From contig NZ_SHKX01000012.1 in NCBI RefSeq assembly GCF_004217445.1, forward strand, positions 525,224-589,223: a stretch of 64,000 nucleotides of DNA. The letters run 5' to 3'. A program made the translations under genes and the position numbers. Origin of the DNA: Fluviicoccus keumensis. Lineage in GTDB: Bacteria; Pseudomonadota; Gammaproteobacteria; Pseudomonadales; Moraxellaceae. The notes beneath the pieces are model-generated. The model had not been told where the DNA came from. It saw only the letters and a list, made by a program, of their open reading frames with translations, and did not search any database. This document shows, piece by piece, positions 50,544 through 60,946 of the stretch (the first letter of the stretch is position 1; each line of letters opens with the position of its first letter).

Positions 50544-51233
50544 ATGAAGATTCTGCTGGTGGAAGACGAAACCAAGACCGGCGAATACCTGAAACAGGGG
50601 TTGAGCGAAGCCGGATACACCACCGACTGGGTGCAGGACGGCGCTTCCGGCCGCGACCAAGCGCTGGGTGAAGACTATGACCTGGTGATCCTGGACGTGA
50701 TGCTGCCCGGCCTGAACGGCTGGGAAGTGCTTAGCGCCATCCGCCGCGCCGGGAAGACGCTGCCGGTGCTGTTCCTGACCGCCCGTGATCAGGTGGAAGA
50801 CCGGGTCAAGGGGCTGGAACTGGGCGCGGACGATTATCTGGTGAAACCCTTCGCCTTCGCCGAACTGCTGGCGCGGGTGCGCACGCTGTTGCGTCGGGGC
50901 CGCAATCGGGAATCGGACATTCTGCAGGTGGCCGATCTGGAACTGGACCTGCTGCGCCGCCGTGCCCTGCGCGCGGGCCGTCGCATCGACCTGACCGCCA
51001 AGGAGTTCGCGCTGCTGGAACTGCTGATGCGGCGTCAGGGGGAGATATTGCCGCGCTCGCTGATTGCCTCGCAGGTGTGGGACATGAACTTCGACAGCGA
51101 CACCAACGTGGTGGAAGTGGCGATCAAGCGCCTGCGCGCCAAGGTCGATACCGGCGACGCCAAGCTGATCCAGACGGTGCGCGGCATGGGCTATGTGCTG
51201 GAAGCCGCGCCGGAGGTGGATGATGGCCGCTAA
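50544..51233 (+). CDS. cusR: Copper response regulator, OmpR family
   Basis: 229 residues: a receiver domain with DE at residues 8-9, phospho-acceptor Asp in VILDVMLPG and Lys in VKPF, and an OmpR-type winged helix. High similarity to CusR/CopR-type regulators (KEFALLELLMRRQGEILPRS). It should bind the copper box just upstream and switch on both copper units. The sensor gene overlaps its 3' end. Confidence 0.92.
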   Translation: MKILLVEDETKTGEYLKQGLSEAGYTTDWVQDGASGRDQALGEDYDLVILDVMLPGLNGWEVLSAIRRAGKTLPVLFLTARDQVEDRVKGLELGADDYLVKPFAFAELLARVRTLLRRGRNRESDILQVADLELDLLRRRALRAGRRIDLTAKEFALLELLMRRQGEILPRSLIASQVWDMNFDSDTNVVEVAIKRLRAKVDTGDAKLIQTVRGMGYVLEAAPEVDDGR

Positions 51234-52620
51234 GTCGCTGACCACCCGCACCAGCCTGTGGTTCACGCTGATGGCGGCCGGGGTGCTGGCGGTGATGGGA
51301 CTGGTGATCCAGATCTCGGTGCAGCGCCATTTCCACGATCTGGACCGGGACGCGCTGCAAGGCAAGCTGGAACTGGTGAGGCACGTGTTGCGCAATGCCA
51401 CCCCGTCGCAGGAGGCCGCCATCCGCGCCGATCTGGCCGATGCCCTGGTCGGTCACCACGACCTGCTGGTGCGTATCCGCCAGCCCTCCGGCGGCGACTT
51501 TCTCAGCGCCGGTCACGCCGTTATTCCCGATACCCTGCTGGCGGCGGCCTCGGCCGATTCAAAACCGGTGTTGCAGGAATGGAACGGCCACGACACCCGC
51601 TACCGGGTGCTGACTGCCCTGATTCCCGCCACCGCACCCGGCGGGTTCTGGACCGTGGCCATCGCCATTGATACCCGGCATCACACCGACTTTCTCAGCG
51701 CCTTCAACCGCGAACTGCTGCTGATCGGCTTCGGCGGGCTGGTGCTGATGGCCGGGCTGGGACGGCTGGTGACCCGGCGCGGGCTGCGACCGGTGGAAGA
51801 CATGGCGCAAGTCGCCGCCCGCATTTCCGCGCAACGGCTGGACGAACGCCTGCCGCTGGAGCGCATTCCCGTCGAGTTGCAGCCGCTGGCCCTCGCCTTC
51901 AACGGCATGCTCGACCGGCTGGGCGATTCGCTGCAACGGCTGTCTGCTTTTTCTTCCGACCTGGCCCACGAATTGCGCACGCCCATCAACAACCTGATGA
52001 CGCAGACGCAAGTCTCGCTGTCGCGTCCGCGCGAAGCGGATGAATACCGGGAAATCCTCTATTCCAACCTCGAAGAGTTTGAACGGCTGGGCCGCATGAT
52101 CGCGGACATGCTGTTCCTGGCCAAGGCCGACAACGGGCTGATGGTGCCGACGCTGCAACCGGTGAACCTGCGGGCGGAAGCGGAAGCGCTGGTCGAGTTC
52201 TATGAAGCCCTCGCCGCCGATGGCGGCCTCCATTTGCAGGTGGAAGGCGAAGGCCGGGTGGCGGGCGATGCGCTGATGTTGCGCCGCGCCGTCAGCAATC
52301 TGTTGTCGAACGCCATCCGTCATGCCGAGGCCGGTTCCACCATCCGCATTTCCATTGAGACTGACCACGGGCAAGTCCGCCTGCACATCAGCAACACCGG
52401 CACGGAAATCCCGGCGGAACATCTGCCGCGCCTGTTCGACCGTTTCTACCGCGTTGACGACTCCCGGCAACGGCAGGATCAAGGCGCGGGACTGGGGCTG
52501 GCCATCACCCGCAGCATTGTCCGCGCGCATCAGGGCGAGATCAGCGCCGCGTCCGCCAACCGCACCACCACGTTCACCGTCACCCTGCCCGCCGACAGCG
52601 CCCTGGAGAACCCGGTATGA
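51223..52620 (+). CDS. cusS: Heavy-metal sensor histidine kinase
   Basis: 465 residues: two membrane helices flanking a periplasmic sensor loop (about 40-165), a HAMP linker, HisKA (SDLAHELRTPINNL, phospho-His) and HATPase (NLLSNAIRHAEA, GAGLGLAI). This is the CusS/IrlB layout that senses periplasmic Cu/Ag and phosphorylates CusR. It starts at the second of two adjacent ATGs behind CGGAGG; it overlaps the regulator by 11 bp. Confidence 0.9.
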   Translation: MAAKSLTTRTSLWFTLMAAGVLAVMGLVIQISVQRHFHDLDRDALQGKLELVRHVLRNATPSQEAAIRADLADALVGHHDLLVRIRQPSGGDFLSAGHAVIPDTLLAAASADSKPVLQEWNGHDTRYRVLTALIPATAPGGFWTVAIAIDTRHHTDFLSAFNRELLLIGFGGLVLMAGLGRLVTRRGLRPVEDMAQVAARISAQRLDERLPLERIPVELQPLALAFNGMLDRLGDSLQRLSAFSSDLAHELRTPINNLMTQTQVSLSRPREADEYREILYSNLEEFERLGRMIADMLFLAKADNGLMVPTLQPVNLRAEAEALVEFYEALAADGGLHLQVEGEGRVAGDALMLRRAVSNLLSNAIRHAEAGSTIRISIETDHGQVRLHISNTGTEIPAEHLPRLFDRFYRVDDSRQRQDQGAGLGLAITRSIVRAHQGEISAASANRTTTFTVTLPADSALENPV

Positions 52621-53870
52621 AGCCTCTGCCTCGCACCATGGGCGCCCTGTGGCTGGCGGCGCTGTCGCTCTCGGTGCAGGCCGCCGATCTGAGCTTTACG
52701 CAGGCGTTGCAGCAGGCCGCCACGCAGGCTGCCGTCTTGCGCCAGCGGCAGGCGGAAGTGGCCGGGGCAACGTCTGCCATGGTCGCGGCGGACGCCCTAC
52801 CCGATCCCAAGGTTTTCGCCGGCATTGACAACCTGCCGGTTCAGGGCGCGGACCGTTTCACGCTGAACCGCGATTTCATGACCATGCAGAAAATCGGCGT
52901 GATGCAGGAAATCCCCAACGGCGAGCGTCGGCAGGCCCGCGCCGAATCGGCCAAGGCGCGCGCGGCGCAAGCGGAGGCGGCGCTGCGGCTGGCGGAAGTG
53001 ACCGTCAACACCGAAACCGCGACGGCGTGGCTGAACCGCTATTACCTGCAGCAACAGCGCGCGCGGCTGGAGGAACTGGCACAGGAAAACCGCCTGTGGC
53101 AGGGCGTGGTGCAGTCGCAACTGACTTCCGGCAAGACCAGCGCCGCCGATGCCCTGCTGCCGCAACAGGAAGCCTTGACGCTGGCAACCCGCCGCGATGC
53201 GCTGGAACGGGATATCCGCCGCGCCGATGCGATGCTGGCGCGCTGGACCGGCGATACCGGCGGGCCTGTCACCCCGACCGGCGAGCCGCCTGTTTTCAAC
53301 GTCGATGCGGACCATTTGCGGGCGCATGTGCATCATCACCCGGCGCTGGCCGGTTATGAACCGTTGACCGGGCTGGCGCAGGCGGAACTGCATGAAGCGC
53401 AAGCCGCGCTGCGGCCTGATTGGGCGGTGGAAGTCGGCTGGCAGCATCGCGGTCCGGACTTCGGCGACATGGTGTCTTTCCAGGTGAGCGCCGACCTGCC
53501 CCTGTTCAGCCGCACCCGGCAAACGCCGCTGATTGAAGCCCGGCGGCAGGCGCTGGCCGGTGTCGAGGCCGAGCGTGAAGACATGCGGCGCGATCATGCC
53601 GCCACTTTGGAAAGCGAGCTGGCGGAACACGAAGCGCTCAGCCGAGAGCTGGACCGATTGCAACAGCAGGCCCTGCCGTTGGCGGACCAGCGTGTGGAAC
53701 TGCAACGCGCCGCCTACGAGGGTGGTCGCGCCGATCTGGGCATGGTGCTGGCCGCCCGCCGCGACCGGCGCGAGCTGCAACTGCAAATCCTGGAACTGAC
53801 CCGGCAGCAGCAAACCCTGGCCGCCAGGCTGCATTACCTGTACGACTTTGACGAGGACGCCGCGCCATGA
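52617..53870 (+). CDS. CusC-like outer membrane efflux protein
   Basis: 417 residues. Signal peptide, then two TolC-type helical repeats with long coiled-coil stretches (RRQARAESAKARAAQAEAALRLAEV). Outer-membrane exit duct of the CusCBA pump. The ATG overlaps the kinase stop (ATGA), and its stop overlaps the adaptor gene by 4 bp. Confidence 0.87.
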   Translation: MKPLPRTMGALWLAALSLSVQAADLSFTQALQQAATQAAVLRQRQAEVAGATSAMVAADALPDPKVFAGIDNLPVQGADRFTLNRDFMTMQKIGVMQEIPNGERRQARAESAKARAAQAEAALRLAEVTVNTETATAWLNRYYLQQQRARLEELAQENRLWQGVVQSQLTSGKTSAADALLPQQEALTLATRRDALERDIRRADAMLARWTGDTGGPVTPTGEPPVFNVDADHLRAHVHHHPALAGYEPLTGLAQAELHEAQAALRPDWAVEVGWQHRGPDFGDMVSFQVSADLPLFSRTRQTPLIEARRQALAGVEAEREDMRRDHAATLESELAEHEALSRELDRLQQQALPLADQRVELQRAAYEGGRADLGMVLAARRDRRELQLQILELTRQQQTLAARLHYLYDFDEDAAP

Positions 53871-55345
53871 GCCATTCCGCCTTCCGCACCCCGCTGCTGC
53901 TGGCGGCCATGACCGCGCTGGGCGGCCTTGGCGGCTATTGGCTGGCCCGGCATGACGCTCCGGCCACACCGGTCAACGCCGCGCCCGCCGCCACCAAGCC
54001 CTTGTACTGGTACGACCCGATGAAGCCTGACCAGCACTTCGACAAGCCCGGCCCCTCGCCGTTCATGGACATGCCGCTGCAACCGAAATATGCCGACAGC
54101 GGCGATCAGGATACCGGCGGTATCCGCATCGACAACCGCTTGCAGCAGAACACCGGCATCCGCCTGGCTACCGTGGAACGCGGACGGCTGAATCCGCCGC
54201 TGTCAGCTCCGGCCACGATCGGCTTCAACGAACGCGATGTCGCCATCGTCCAGACGCGCACCGCCGGTTTCGTGGAACGGGTTTATGCCCGCGCTCCGGG
54301 TGACGTGGTCGCTGCCGGTGCGCCGCTGGCCGACCTGCTGGTGCCTGAATGGGCGGGCGCGCAGGGCGAATATCTGGCGCTGCGCCAGACCGGAGACGCC
54401 ACCCTGACCGCCGCCGCGCGCAACCGCCTGCGCCTGCTGGGCATGGACGACGCGCTGATCCGGCAGGTGGAAAAAAGCGGTCAGGTGCAGAACACGCTGA
54501 CCCTCACCTCGCCACGGAGCGGCGTTATCCAGTCGCTGGACATCCGCCAGGGCATGACTGTCGCCAGCGGCAGTCCCGTGGCCCGCATCAACGGCCTGGA
54601 TACGGTCTGGCTGGAAGCGGCGCTGCCGGAAGCACAAGCCGCCGCCATCCGCCCCGGAGTGAGCGCGACCGCGCAACTGGCCGCCTATCCCGACAGCGTC
54701 CTGCAAGGCAAGGTCATCGCCATGCTGCCGGAAGTGACGGCGCAAACGCGCACCCTGCGCGTGCGGCTGGAGTTCCCCAACCCCCGGCAACAACTGCGCC
54801 CCGGCCTGTTCGCGCAGGTGCTGTTCCACACCGGCAACGACGCCGAACGCCTGCTGCTGCCCAGCGAAGCGCTGATCCGCAGCGGACGGCAAACCCGCGT
54901 CATCCACCGCGATAGCCAGGGGCATTTCCAGCCGGTGATCGTCAGCACCGGGCTGGAAGCCGACGGCCGCACCGAAATCCTCTCAGGCCTCAACGCCGGG
55001 GATCAGGTGGTGGCTTCCGGGCAATTCCTGATGGATTCCGAAGCCAGCCTGCAAGGCGTGCTGGCGCGACTGGAAACGTCGGTTGCCAAGGAAAATACCG
55101 CACCTGCTGCCAACACAGGGATTGAAGCGCATGGCGTCATCGACGCGCTGGATGCCGGGGAAATCACGCTGGCCCACGACGCCATCCCCGCACTGGGCTG
55201 GCCACCGATGACCATGCCGTTTCCGCTGGCCAAGGGTGTCAGCACCACCGGCCTGAAACCCGGTCAGAAGGTCCGCTTCACGCTGGAAAAACGCGGTGAA
55301 GACACCGTGATCACCGCCATCCATGCCGAGGATGCCCGGCCATGA
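53867..55345 (+). CDS. cusB: CusB-like adaptor with a fused CusF-type domain
   Basis: 492 residues. Periplasmic adaptor of the RND pump: an N-terminal anchor, a heavy-metal-binding segment (YWYDPMKPD..DMPLQPKY, about 45-75), barrel-sandwich and beta-barrel domains, then from about residue 425 a CusF-like copper-binding domain (LGWPPMTMPFPLAKG) fused at the C-terminus. The fusion puts the chaperone directly at the pump. It overlaps CusA by 4 bp. Confidence 0.9.
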   Translation: MSHSAFRTPLLLAAMTALGGLGGYWLARHDAPATPVNAAPAATKPLYWYDPMKPDQHFDKPGPSPFMDMPLQPKYADSGDQDTGGIRIDNRLQQNTGIRLATVERGRLNPPLSAPATIGFNERDVAIVQTRTAGFVERVYARAPGDVVAAGAPLADLLVPEWAGAQGEYLALRQTGDATLTAAARNRLRLLGMDDALIRQVEKSGQVQNTLTLTSPRSGVIQSLDIRQGMTVASGSPVARINGLDTVWLEAALPEAQAAAIRPGVSATAQLAAYPDSVLQGKVIAMLPEVTAQTRTLRVRLEFPNPRQQLRPGLFAQVLFHTGNDAERLLLPSEALIRSGRQTRVIHRDSQGHFQPVIVSTGLEADGRTEILSGLNAGDQVVASGQFLMDSEASLQGVLARLETSVAKENTAPAANTGIEAHGVIDALDAGEITLAHDAIPALGWPPMTMPFPLAKGVSTTGLKPGQKVRFTLEKRGEDTVITAIHAEDARP

Positions 55346-58300
55346 TCGCCCGCCTGATCCACTGGTCGGTGCGCAACCGCTTCCTGGTGCTGCTGGCGAC
55401 GCTGGCGCTGACCGTGTGGGGGCTGTGGTCGGTGCGTCACACGCCGGTCGACGCCCTGCCCGACCTCTCCGACGTCCAGGTCATCATCCGCACCACGCTG
55501 CCGGGACAAGCGCCGCAAATCGTCGAAAACCAGGTCACCTACCCGCTCAGCACCACCATGCTCTCGGTACCGGGCGCGAAGACCGTGCGCGCCTATTCCT
55601 TCTTCGGCGACTCCTTCGTCTATGTGCTGTTCGAGGACGGCACCGACCCGTACTGGGCGCGCTCGCGGGTGCTGGAATACCTGAATCAGGTGCAGGGCCG
55701 CCTGCCCGCCGCCGCCAAGACCGCGCTGGGCCCGGACGCCACCGGCGTCGGCTGGATCTACGAATACGCGCTGGTGGACCGCACCGGCCAACACGACCTC
55801 GCGCAACTGCGCGCCTTGCAGGACTGGTTCCTGCGCTTCGAGCTGAAAGCCCTGCCCAATGTCGCGGAAGTGGCCAGCATCGGCGGCATGGTCAAGCAAT
55901 ACCAGGTGGTGCTGGACCCGGCGAAACTGGCGTCCTACAACATTCCGCAAAGTGTGGTGGTCGATACCATCCGCCGCGCCAACCAGGAAAGCGGCGGCTC
56001 GGTGCTGGAACTGGGCGAAGCCGAAGTCATGGTGCGCACCAACGGCTACCTGCAATCGCTGGACGACTTCCGCCAGATCCCGCTCAGTGTCGCGGGCGGC
56101 GGCATCCCGGTGCGGCTGGGCGATGTCGCCACTGTCCAATTGGGGCCGGAAATGCGGCGCGGCATCGCCGAGCTGAACGGCGAAGGCGAAGTAGCGGGCG
56201 GCGTGGTGATCCTGCGCGCGGGCAAAAACGCGCGCGAAACCATCGACGCCGTCAAGGCCAAACTGGCCGCCCTGAAGAGCAGCCTGCCCGCCGGGGTCGA
56301 GATCGTGCCAACCTATGACCGCTCGGCGCTGATCGACCGCGCCGTCGACAACCTCGGTCACAAGCTGCTGGAAGAATTTGTGGTAGTGGCGCTGGTCTGC
56401 ATCGCCTTCCTGTGGCATCTGCGCTCGGCGCTGGTGGCCATCATCGCGCTGCCGCTGGGCATTCTCACCGCCTTCATCGTCATGCGCCTGCAAGGGCTGA
56501 ATGCCAACATCATGTCACTGGGCGGCATCGCCATTGCCATCGGGGCGATGGTGGACGCCGCCGTGGTCATGATCGAAAACGCCCACAAACGCCTGGAAGC
56601 CTGGCAGCACGCCCATCCCGGCGAAACCCTGAAGGGCGACGCGCACTGGCGGGAAATTGCCGAAGCCGCCGCCGAAGTCGGCCCGGCGCTGTTCTTCTCG
56701 CTGCTGATCATTACCCTGTCCTTCATGCCGGTATTTACCCTGCAAGCGCAGGAAGGCCGCCTGTTCGGCCCGCTGGCCTTCACCAAGACCTACGCCATGG
56801 CAGGCGCGGCCGGGCTGTCGGTAACGCTGATCCCGGTGCTGATGGGCTACTGGATTCGCGGCCGCATTCCACCGGAAAGCCGCAACCCGCTCAGCCGGGT
56901 GCTGATCGCCGCCTACCGCCCGTTGCTGGACCGCGTGTTGCAGCGCCCCAAGACCACGCTGCTGGTGGCCGTACTGGTCTGCCTGAGCGCGCTGTGGCCG
57001 CTGGCCCGGCTGGGCGGCGAGTTCATGCCCGCGCTGGACGAAGGCGACCTGCTGTACATGCCCTCCGCCCTGCCCGGCCTGTCCGCCGCCAAGGCCACGC
57101 AACTGCTGCAGCTGACCGACCGCATGATCCTGACCGTGCCGGAAGTGCGCTCGGTATTCGGCAAGGCCGGACGCGCCGACACCGCCACCGACCCCGCGCC
57201 GCTGGAAATGTTTGAAACCACCATCCAGCTGAAACCCCGCCATGAATGGCGTCCGGGCATGACCCCGGAAAAGCTGATCGCGGAACTGGACCGCGCGGTG
57301 CAAGTGCCGGGGCTCAGCAACATCTGGGTGCCGCCCATCCGCAACCGCATCGACATGCTGGCCACCGGCATCAAGAGCCCGATCGGCATCAAGGTATCCG
57401 GCGCCAGTCTGGCCGACATTGACCGGCAGGCGCTGAAGATCGAAGCCGTGGCCAAAACCGTACCCGGCGTCAGCTCGGCGCTGGCTGAACGGCTGACCGG
57501 CGGCCGTTACGTGCAGGTGGATATCAAGCGCGACGCGGCGGCGCGTTACGGCTTGAACATGGCCGACGTACAGTCGGTGGTGGCCACCGCCATTGGCGGC
57601 GAGAACATTGGCGAAACGGTGGAAGGCCTGGCGCGCTTCCCGATCAACGTGCGTTATCCGCGCGACCTGCGCGATTCGCCGGAAGCCTTGCGGCAACTGC
57701 CGGTGCTGACGCCCGGCGGCCAGCAGATCACCCTCGGTACGGTGGCGGATATCCGCATCGAGGACGGCCCGCCGATGCTGAAAAGCGAGAACGGACGGCT
57801 GTCCGGCTGGGTCTACGTCGACGTGCGCGGCCGCGACCTGACGGCGGTGGTTCGCGACCTGCAACAGGCCATACACGACCGCGCCCCGCCCGGTCCCGGC
57901 CTCAGCCTGTCCTATTCCGGCCAGTTCGAGTTTCTGGAGCGCGCCACGGCGCGGCTGCAAATCGTGGTTCCGGCCACGCTGCTGATCATTTTCGTGCTGC
58001 TGTACCTCACCTTCAACCGCGCCGACGAAGCCCTGCTGATCATGGCCACCCTGCCGTTCGCGCTGACCGGCGGCCTGTGGTTCCTGTACGGGCTGGGCTA
58101 CAACCTGTCGGTGGCGGCGGGCATCGGGTTCATTGCGCTGGCGGGGGTATCGGCGGAGTTCGGGGTGATCATGTTGCTGTACCTGAAGCATGCCATAGCC
58201 GAGCAGCAGGCGCGGCACGGGCAACTGACCACCGCGCAGCTGGATGACGCCCTGCGCACCGGCGCGGTGTTGCGGGTACGGCCGAAGGCGATGACGGTGG

Positions 58301-58473
58301 CGGTAATTCTGGCGGGTTTGCTGCCGATTTTGCTGGGCAGCGGTACGGGGTCGGAGGTGATGAGCCGGATTGCCGCGCCGATGGTGGGGGGAATGGTGAC
58401 GGCGCCGTTGTTGTCGTTGTTTATTTTACCGGCGGCTTATAGGTTGGTTTGGGGTTGGCGGAATCGGGGTTGA
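55342..58473 (+). CDS. cusA: CusA-like heavy-metal RND transporter
   Basis: Inner-membrane proton antiporter that extrudes Cu(I)/Ag(I) with CusB and CusC. 1043 residues with twelve membrane helices and two large periplasmic loops. The opening (DALPDLSDVQVIIRT..GQAPQIVE) and GAMVDAAVVMIENAHKRLE are typical of CusA, not of the Co/Zn/Cd CzcA group. Last gene of the cusRSCBA unit; all junctions overlap by 4 bp except the first. Confidence 0.95.
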   Translation: MIARLIHWSVRNRFLVLLATLALTVWGLWSVRHTPVDALPDLSDVQVIIRTTLPGQAPQIVENQVTYPLSTTMLSVPGAKTVRAYSFFGDSFVYVLFEDGTDPYWARSRVLEYLNQVQGRLPAAAKTALGPDATGVGWIYEYALVDRTGQHDLAQLRALQDWFLRFELKALPNVAEVASIGGMVKQYQVVLDPAKLASYNIPQSVVVDTIRRANQESGGSVLELGEAEVMVRTNGYLQSLDDFRQIPLSVAGGGIPVRLGDVATVQLGPEMRRGIAELNGEGEVAGGVVILRAGKNARETIDAVKAKLAALKSSLPAGVEIVPTYDRSALIDRAVDNLGHKLLEEFVVVALVCIAFLWHLRSALVAIIALPLGILTAFIVMRLQGLNANIMSLGGIAIAIGAMVDAAVVMIENAHKRLEAWQHAHPGETLKGDAHWREIAEAAAEVGPALFFSLLIITLSFMPVFTLQAQEGRLFGPLAFTKTYAMAGAAGLSVTLIPVLMGYWIRGRIPPESRNPLSRVLIAAYRPLLDRVLQRPKTTLLVAVLVCLSALWPLARLGGEFMPALDEGDLLYMPSALPGLSAAKATQLLQLTDRMILTVPEVRSVFGKAGRADTATDPAPLEMFETTIQLKPRHEWRPGMTPEKLIAELDRAVQVPGLSNIWVPPIRNRIDMLATGIKSPIGIKVSGASLADIDRQALKIEAVAKTVPGVSSALAERLTGGRYVQVDIKRDAAARYGLNMADVQSVVATAIGGENIGETVEGLARFPINVRYPRDLRDSPEALRQLPVLTPGGQQITLGTVADIRIEDGPPMLKSENGRLSGWVYVDVRGRDLTAVVRDLQQAIHDRAPPGPGLSLSYSGQFEFLERATARLQIVVPATLLIIFVLLYLTFNRADEALLIMATLPFALTGGLWFLYGLGYNLSVAAGIGFIALAGVSAEFGVIMLLYLKHAIAEQQARHGQLTTAQLDDALRTGAVLRVRPKAMTVAVILAGLLPILLGSGTGSEVMSRIAAPMVGGMVTAPLLSLFILPAAYRLVWGWRNRG

Positions 58474-58543
58474 CCGTATCTTCAACCGGTGTGACAGGCG
58501 AAGATTATGTTTCGTGTCTGACCCTATTTTCAAAAATTAACCA

Positions 58544-58981
58544 TTACCGTATCAAAACAACCCCCTCTAGCGATCTTGGTCCGCGAGCCCAACCTGTATA
58601 AATTAAACTAACAAATATTGCCTCTTCCATTACTTTATCAACTTGCGAGTAATCATCTTCATCACCCACAATACATCTAAAATCCTCAACCATAAATGCG
58701 CGCAATATACCACCATCTTTCACAACTCTTTGACTCGATCGCAACGCATAATAATAAGCCTTAGAATTTATTCCCAATATATACTGATACGGTGGGGCTC
58801 CAGTGATTGCAGGCATTTCCCCCCGACCACCAAATGAAAACAAGCTGTACTTTCTATCCTCATCAACTAACCAAGCAAATGGATAACCTAGGTTAATTTT
58901 CCCCGCCACAAGGGCTTCGCATGCCTGAAAAGCTTCACGTCTTTCCTCTGGCGCAGTCAACATCCTCACTACAAAAGCCAT
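58544..58981 (-). CDS. Unknown small protein, distant member of the 8920/9424 family
   Basis: 145 residues. Starts MAFVVRM, like MTFIVR in the tandem pair near 9 kb, and keeps the FGGRGEMPAITG.PP.Y core at the same place, so it is a divergent paralogue. The C-terminal third differs. An upstream in-frame ATG adds 5 residues, but the alignment favours this start. AT-rich, isolated after the copper island. Function unknown. Confidence 0.6.
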   Translation of the reverse strand: MAFVVRMLTAPEERREAFQACEALVAGKINLGYPFAWLVDEDRKYSLFSFGGRGEMPAITGAPPYQYILGINSKAYYYALRSSQRVVKDGGILRAFMVEDFRCIVGDEDDYSQVDKVMEEAIFVSLIYTGWARGPRSLEGVVLIR

Positions 58982-59243
58982 ATACCACCTAAACATGTAA
59001 TTTTATCTACAAGAACGTAGCGATCAGGCAAAACGTCCGAACAGAGAGGCCATGATAATTTGCCGCTATACTATCAATTTCGTGTCTGAAACCATTTCCA
59101 TTTCAAAATCGGCATACAGCATATTCCTGCTCCTTTTCGGAATATTTTACAACCACACCACAATACTAACACCGAAGAAGAATATTGGCTGCAAAAAATA
59201 ATCGAACTCGACTATATGGTCTTAGCCAAGCACGAGACTCTCC
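58982..59243. other. AT-rich non-coding gap
   Basis: About 260 bp with no convincing gene, repeat or terminator. AT-rich like the small gene beside it, so probably part of the same acquired fragment. Confidence 0.5.
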
Positions 59244-60533
59244 TCACGCCTTCACCACCTTCAACTCCTCCCACGCACTGGTAAATCGCGGCGACCGCCG
59301 CTCCTGCCGCATCCGCCAATGCCCGGCATCGGTCGGCAGGCCCCAGCGCACCGCATTGCGCCCCATGCCCCGGTTGATGCCATCAACCGCCGCCATCAGC
59401 GCCCGGCTGCGCTCGCTGTCGCCGGGATTCAGCCAGTCCAGCTGACGTTGCTCCACCCCGCTCAGGGCCGTCAGCAACACCCCGGCCTTTTTGTAGCGGA
59501 ACCCCGGCCGGAAAATGCGATGCAGCCCTTCCCGCGCCAGCTGCGCCAGCACCCGGCTGTCCTGCGTCGGCGCGGGCAGCGGCACCGCCGCGCTGTTGCG
59601 GTACTGCGTTTCCGGACCGCGATTGGTATAGGTCTGGATCGACACGCTCAGCATCGCCGTCTGCAAACCGCGCTGCCGCAGCTTCGCCGCCGCCGTGGTG
59701 ATGAAGTCATGCACCGCTTCCTCCAGATGTCGCAACTCCGTCACCGGATGCCCGAAAGACCGCGAATGCATCAATTGTTGCTGCGGCTCAGCCACGTCCT
59801 CCACCGACAGGCAGGACACGCCCTGTAATTCCTTCACCGTGCGCGCCAGCACCACATTCGACTGCGCGCGCAGCCAGTCGGCATCCACCGCACACAAATC
59901 CGCCACCGTGCGGATGCGCAACCGCTGCAACTTCTCTTGCCAACGAAAACCCACGCCCCACACCTCGCCCACCGGCAACGACGCCAGCAAGGCCTGCTCA
60001 TCCGCCAGCGACAGCGCTTCCAGATTGAACACGCCGTTACCGTCCCGCTGCTTCTTGGCGACATGGTTGGCCAGCTTGGCGCGCGTGCGGGTGCTGCCCA
60101 GCCCGACGCAGGTGGGCATATGCGCCCATTGCAGTACGCGCTGCCGCATGGCCAGCGCCAGGGTTTCCGGCGCGGTAACGCCGCTCAAGTCCAGGAAGGT
60201 TTCATCAATGCTGTAGATTTCCTGACGGGGAGCCATGTCGCCCAGGATGTTCATCACCCGCGCGCTGAGATCGCCGTACAGCGCGTAGTTGCTGGACAGG
60301 GCAATCAGTCCTTGCGACAGGTACGGCCGGGCCTCGTGCCAGGGAATGCCCATGCGCACACCCATCGCCTTGGCCTCCGCTGAGCGGCTGATGATGCAGC
60401 CGTCGTTGTTGCTGAGCACCACCACCGGTTTGCCGTTCAGGTGCGGCTGGAAGGCGCGCTCGCAGGAGACGTAAAAGTTGTTGCAGTCCACCAGTGCGAA
60501 CAGGGGTTTTACAGGTGCCGGTGCAAGGTCCAT
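59244..60533 (-). CDS. umuC: DNA polymerase V catalytic subunit UmuC
   Basis: Error-prone Y-family polymerase used in SOS translesion synthesis. 429 residues: FALVDCNNFYVSCERAFQP (catalytic Asp), SNNDGCIISRS, and YSIDETFLDL (catalytic DE), then a C-terminal RecA/beta-clamp region. Overlaps umuD by 25 bp, so it is translated with it. Confidence 0.95.
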   Translation of the reverse strand: MDLAPAPVKPLFALVDCNNFYVSCERAFQPHLNGKPVVVLSNNDGCIISRSAEAKAMGVRMGIPWHEARPYLSQGLIALSSNYALYGDLSARVMNILGDMAPRQEIYSIDETFLDLSGVTAPETLALAMRQRVLQWAHMPTCVGLGSTRTRAKLANHVAKKQRDGNGVFNLEALSLADEQALLASLPVGEVWGVGFRWQEKLQRLRIRTVADLCAVDADWLRAQSNVVLARTVKELQGVSCLSVEDVAEPQQQLMHSRSFGHPVTELRHLEEAVHDFITTAAAKLRQRGLQTAMLSVSIQTYTNRGPETQYRNSAAVPLPAPTQDSRVLAQLAREGLHRIFRPGFRYKKAGVLLTALSGVEQRQLDWLNPGDSERSRALMAAVDGINRGMGRNAVRWGLPTDAGHWRMRQERRSPRFTSAWEELKVVKA

Positions 60534-60946
60534 GTCACCACTCCCCAGATCAGGAAGTCCTGTTCAGGACGGATGCGGATGACCGGGAATCGCGGGTTGG
60601 CGGGATGCAGTTCCGGGTGGCCGCCGGGACCGTATTGCAGGCGCTTGACCAGCATGTCGCCATCCACCACGGCAATGACGATGTTGCCGGGCTGCGGGTT
60701 CTTCGAGCAGTCGACCACGGCGATGTCGCCGTCGCGCACGAAGGCGTCCTGCATGCTGGGGCCGCTGATGCGCACGTAATAAGTGGCGGTCTTGTTGGCG
60801 GCCAGCAGCTGGTTGGCGTCCAGCGCCTGTTCCAGGTAGTCGTCGGCGGGGCTGGGGAATCCGGCGGGTATGCGGTAGCCGTAGAACGGGCGCGCACCGG
60901 GGGGCGGTTCGGGGTGGGCGGGCTGAATGAGGGTCAGGCTGACCAT
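60509..60946 (-). CDS. umuD: SOS mutagenesis protease subunit UmuD
   Basis: 145 residues. LexA-type Ser/Lys peptidase that cuts itself, then pairs with UmuC. Cleavage pair A28-G29, nucleophile S64 (SGPSM) and K101, with the same spacings as Escherichia coli UmuD (C24-G25, S60, K97). No LexA box (CTGT-N8-ACAG) is visible upstream, which is unusual for umuD. Confidence 0.93.
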   Translation of the reverse strand: MVSLTLIQPAHPEPPPGARPFYGYRIPAGFPSPADDYLEQALDANQLLAANKTATYYVRISGPSMQDAFVRDGDIAVVDCSKNPQPGNIVIAVVDGDMLVKRLQYGPGGHPELHPANPRFPVIRIRPEQDFLIWGVVTWTLHRHL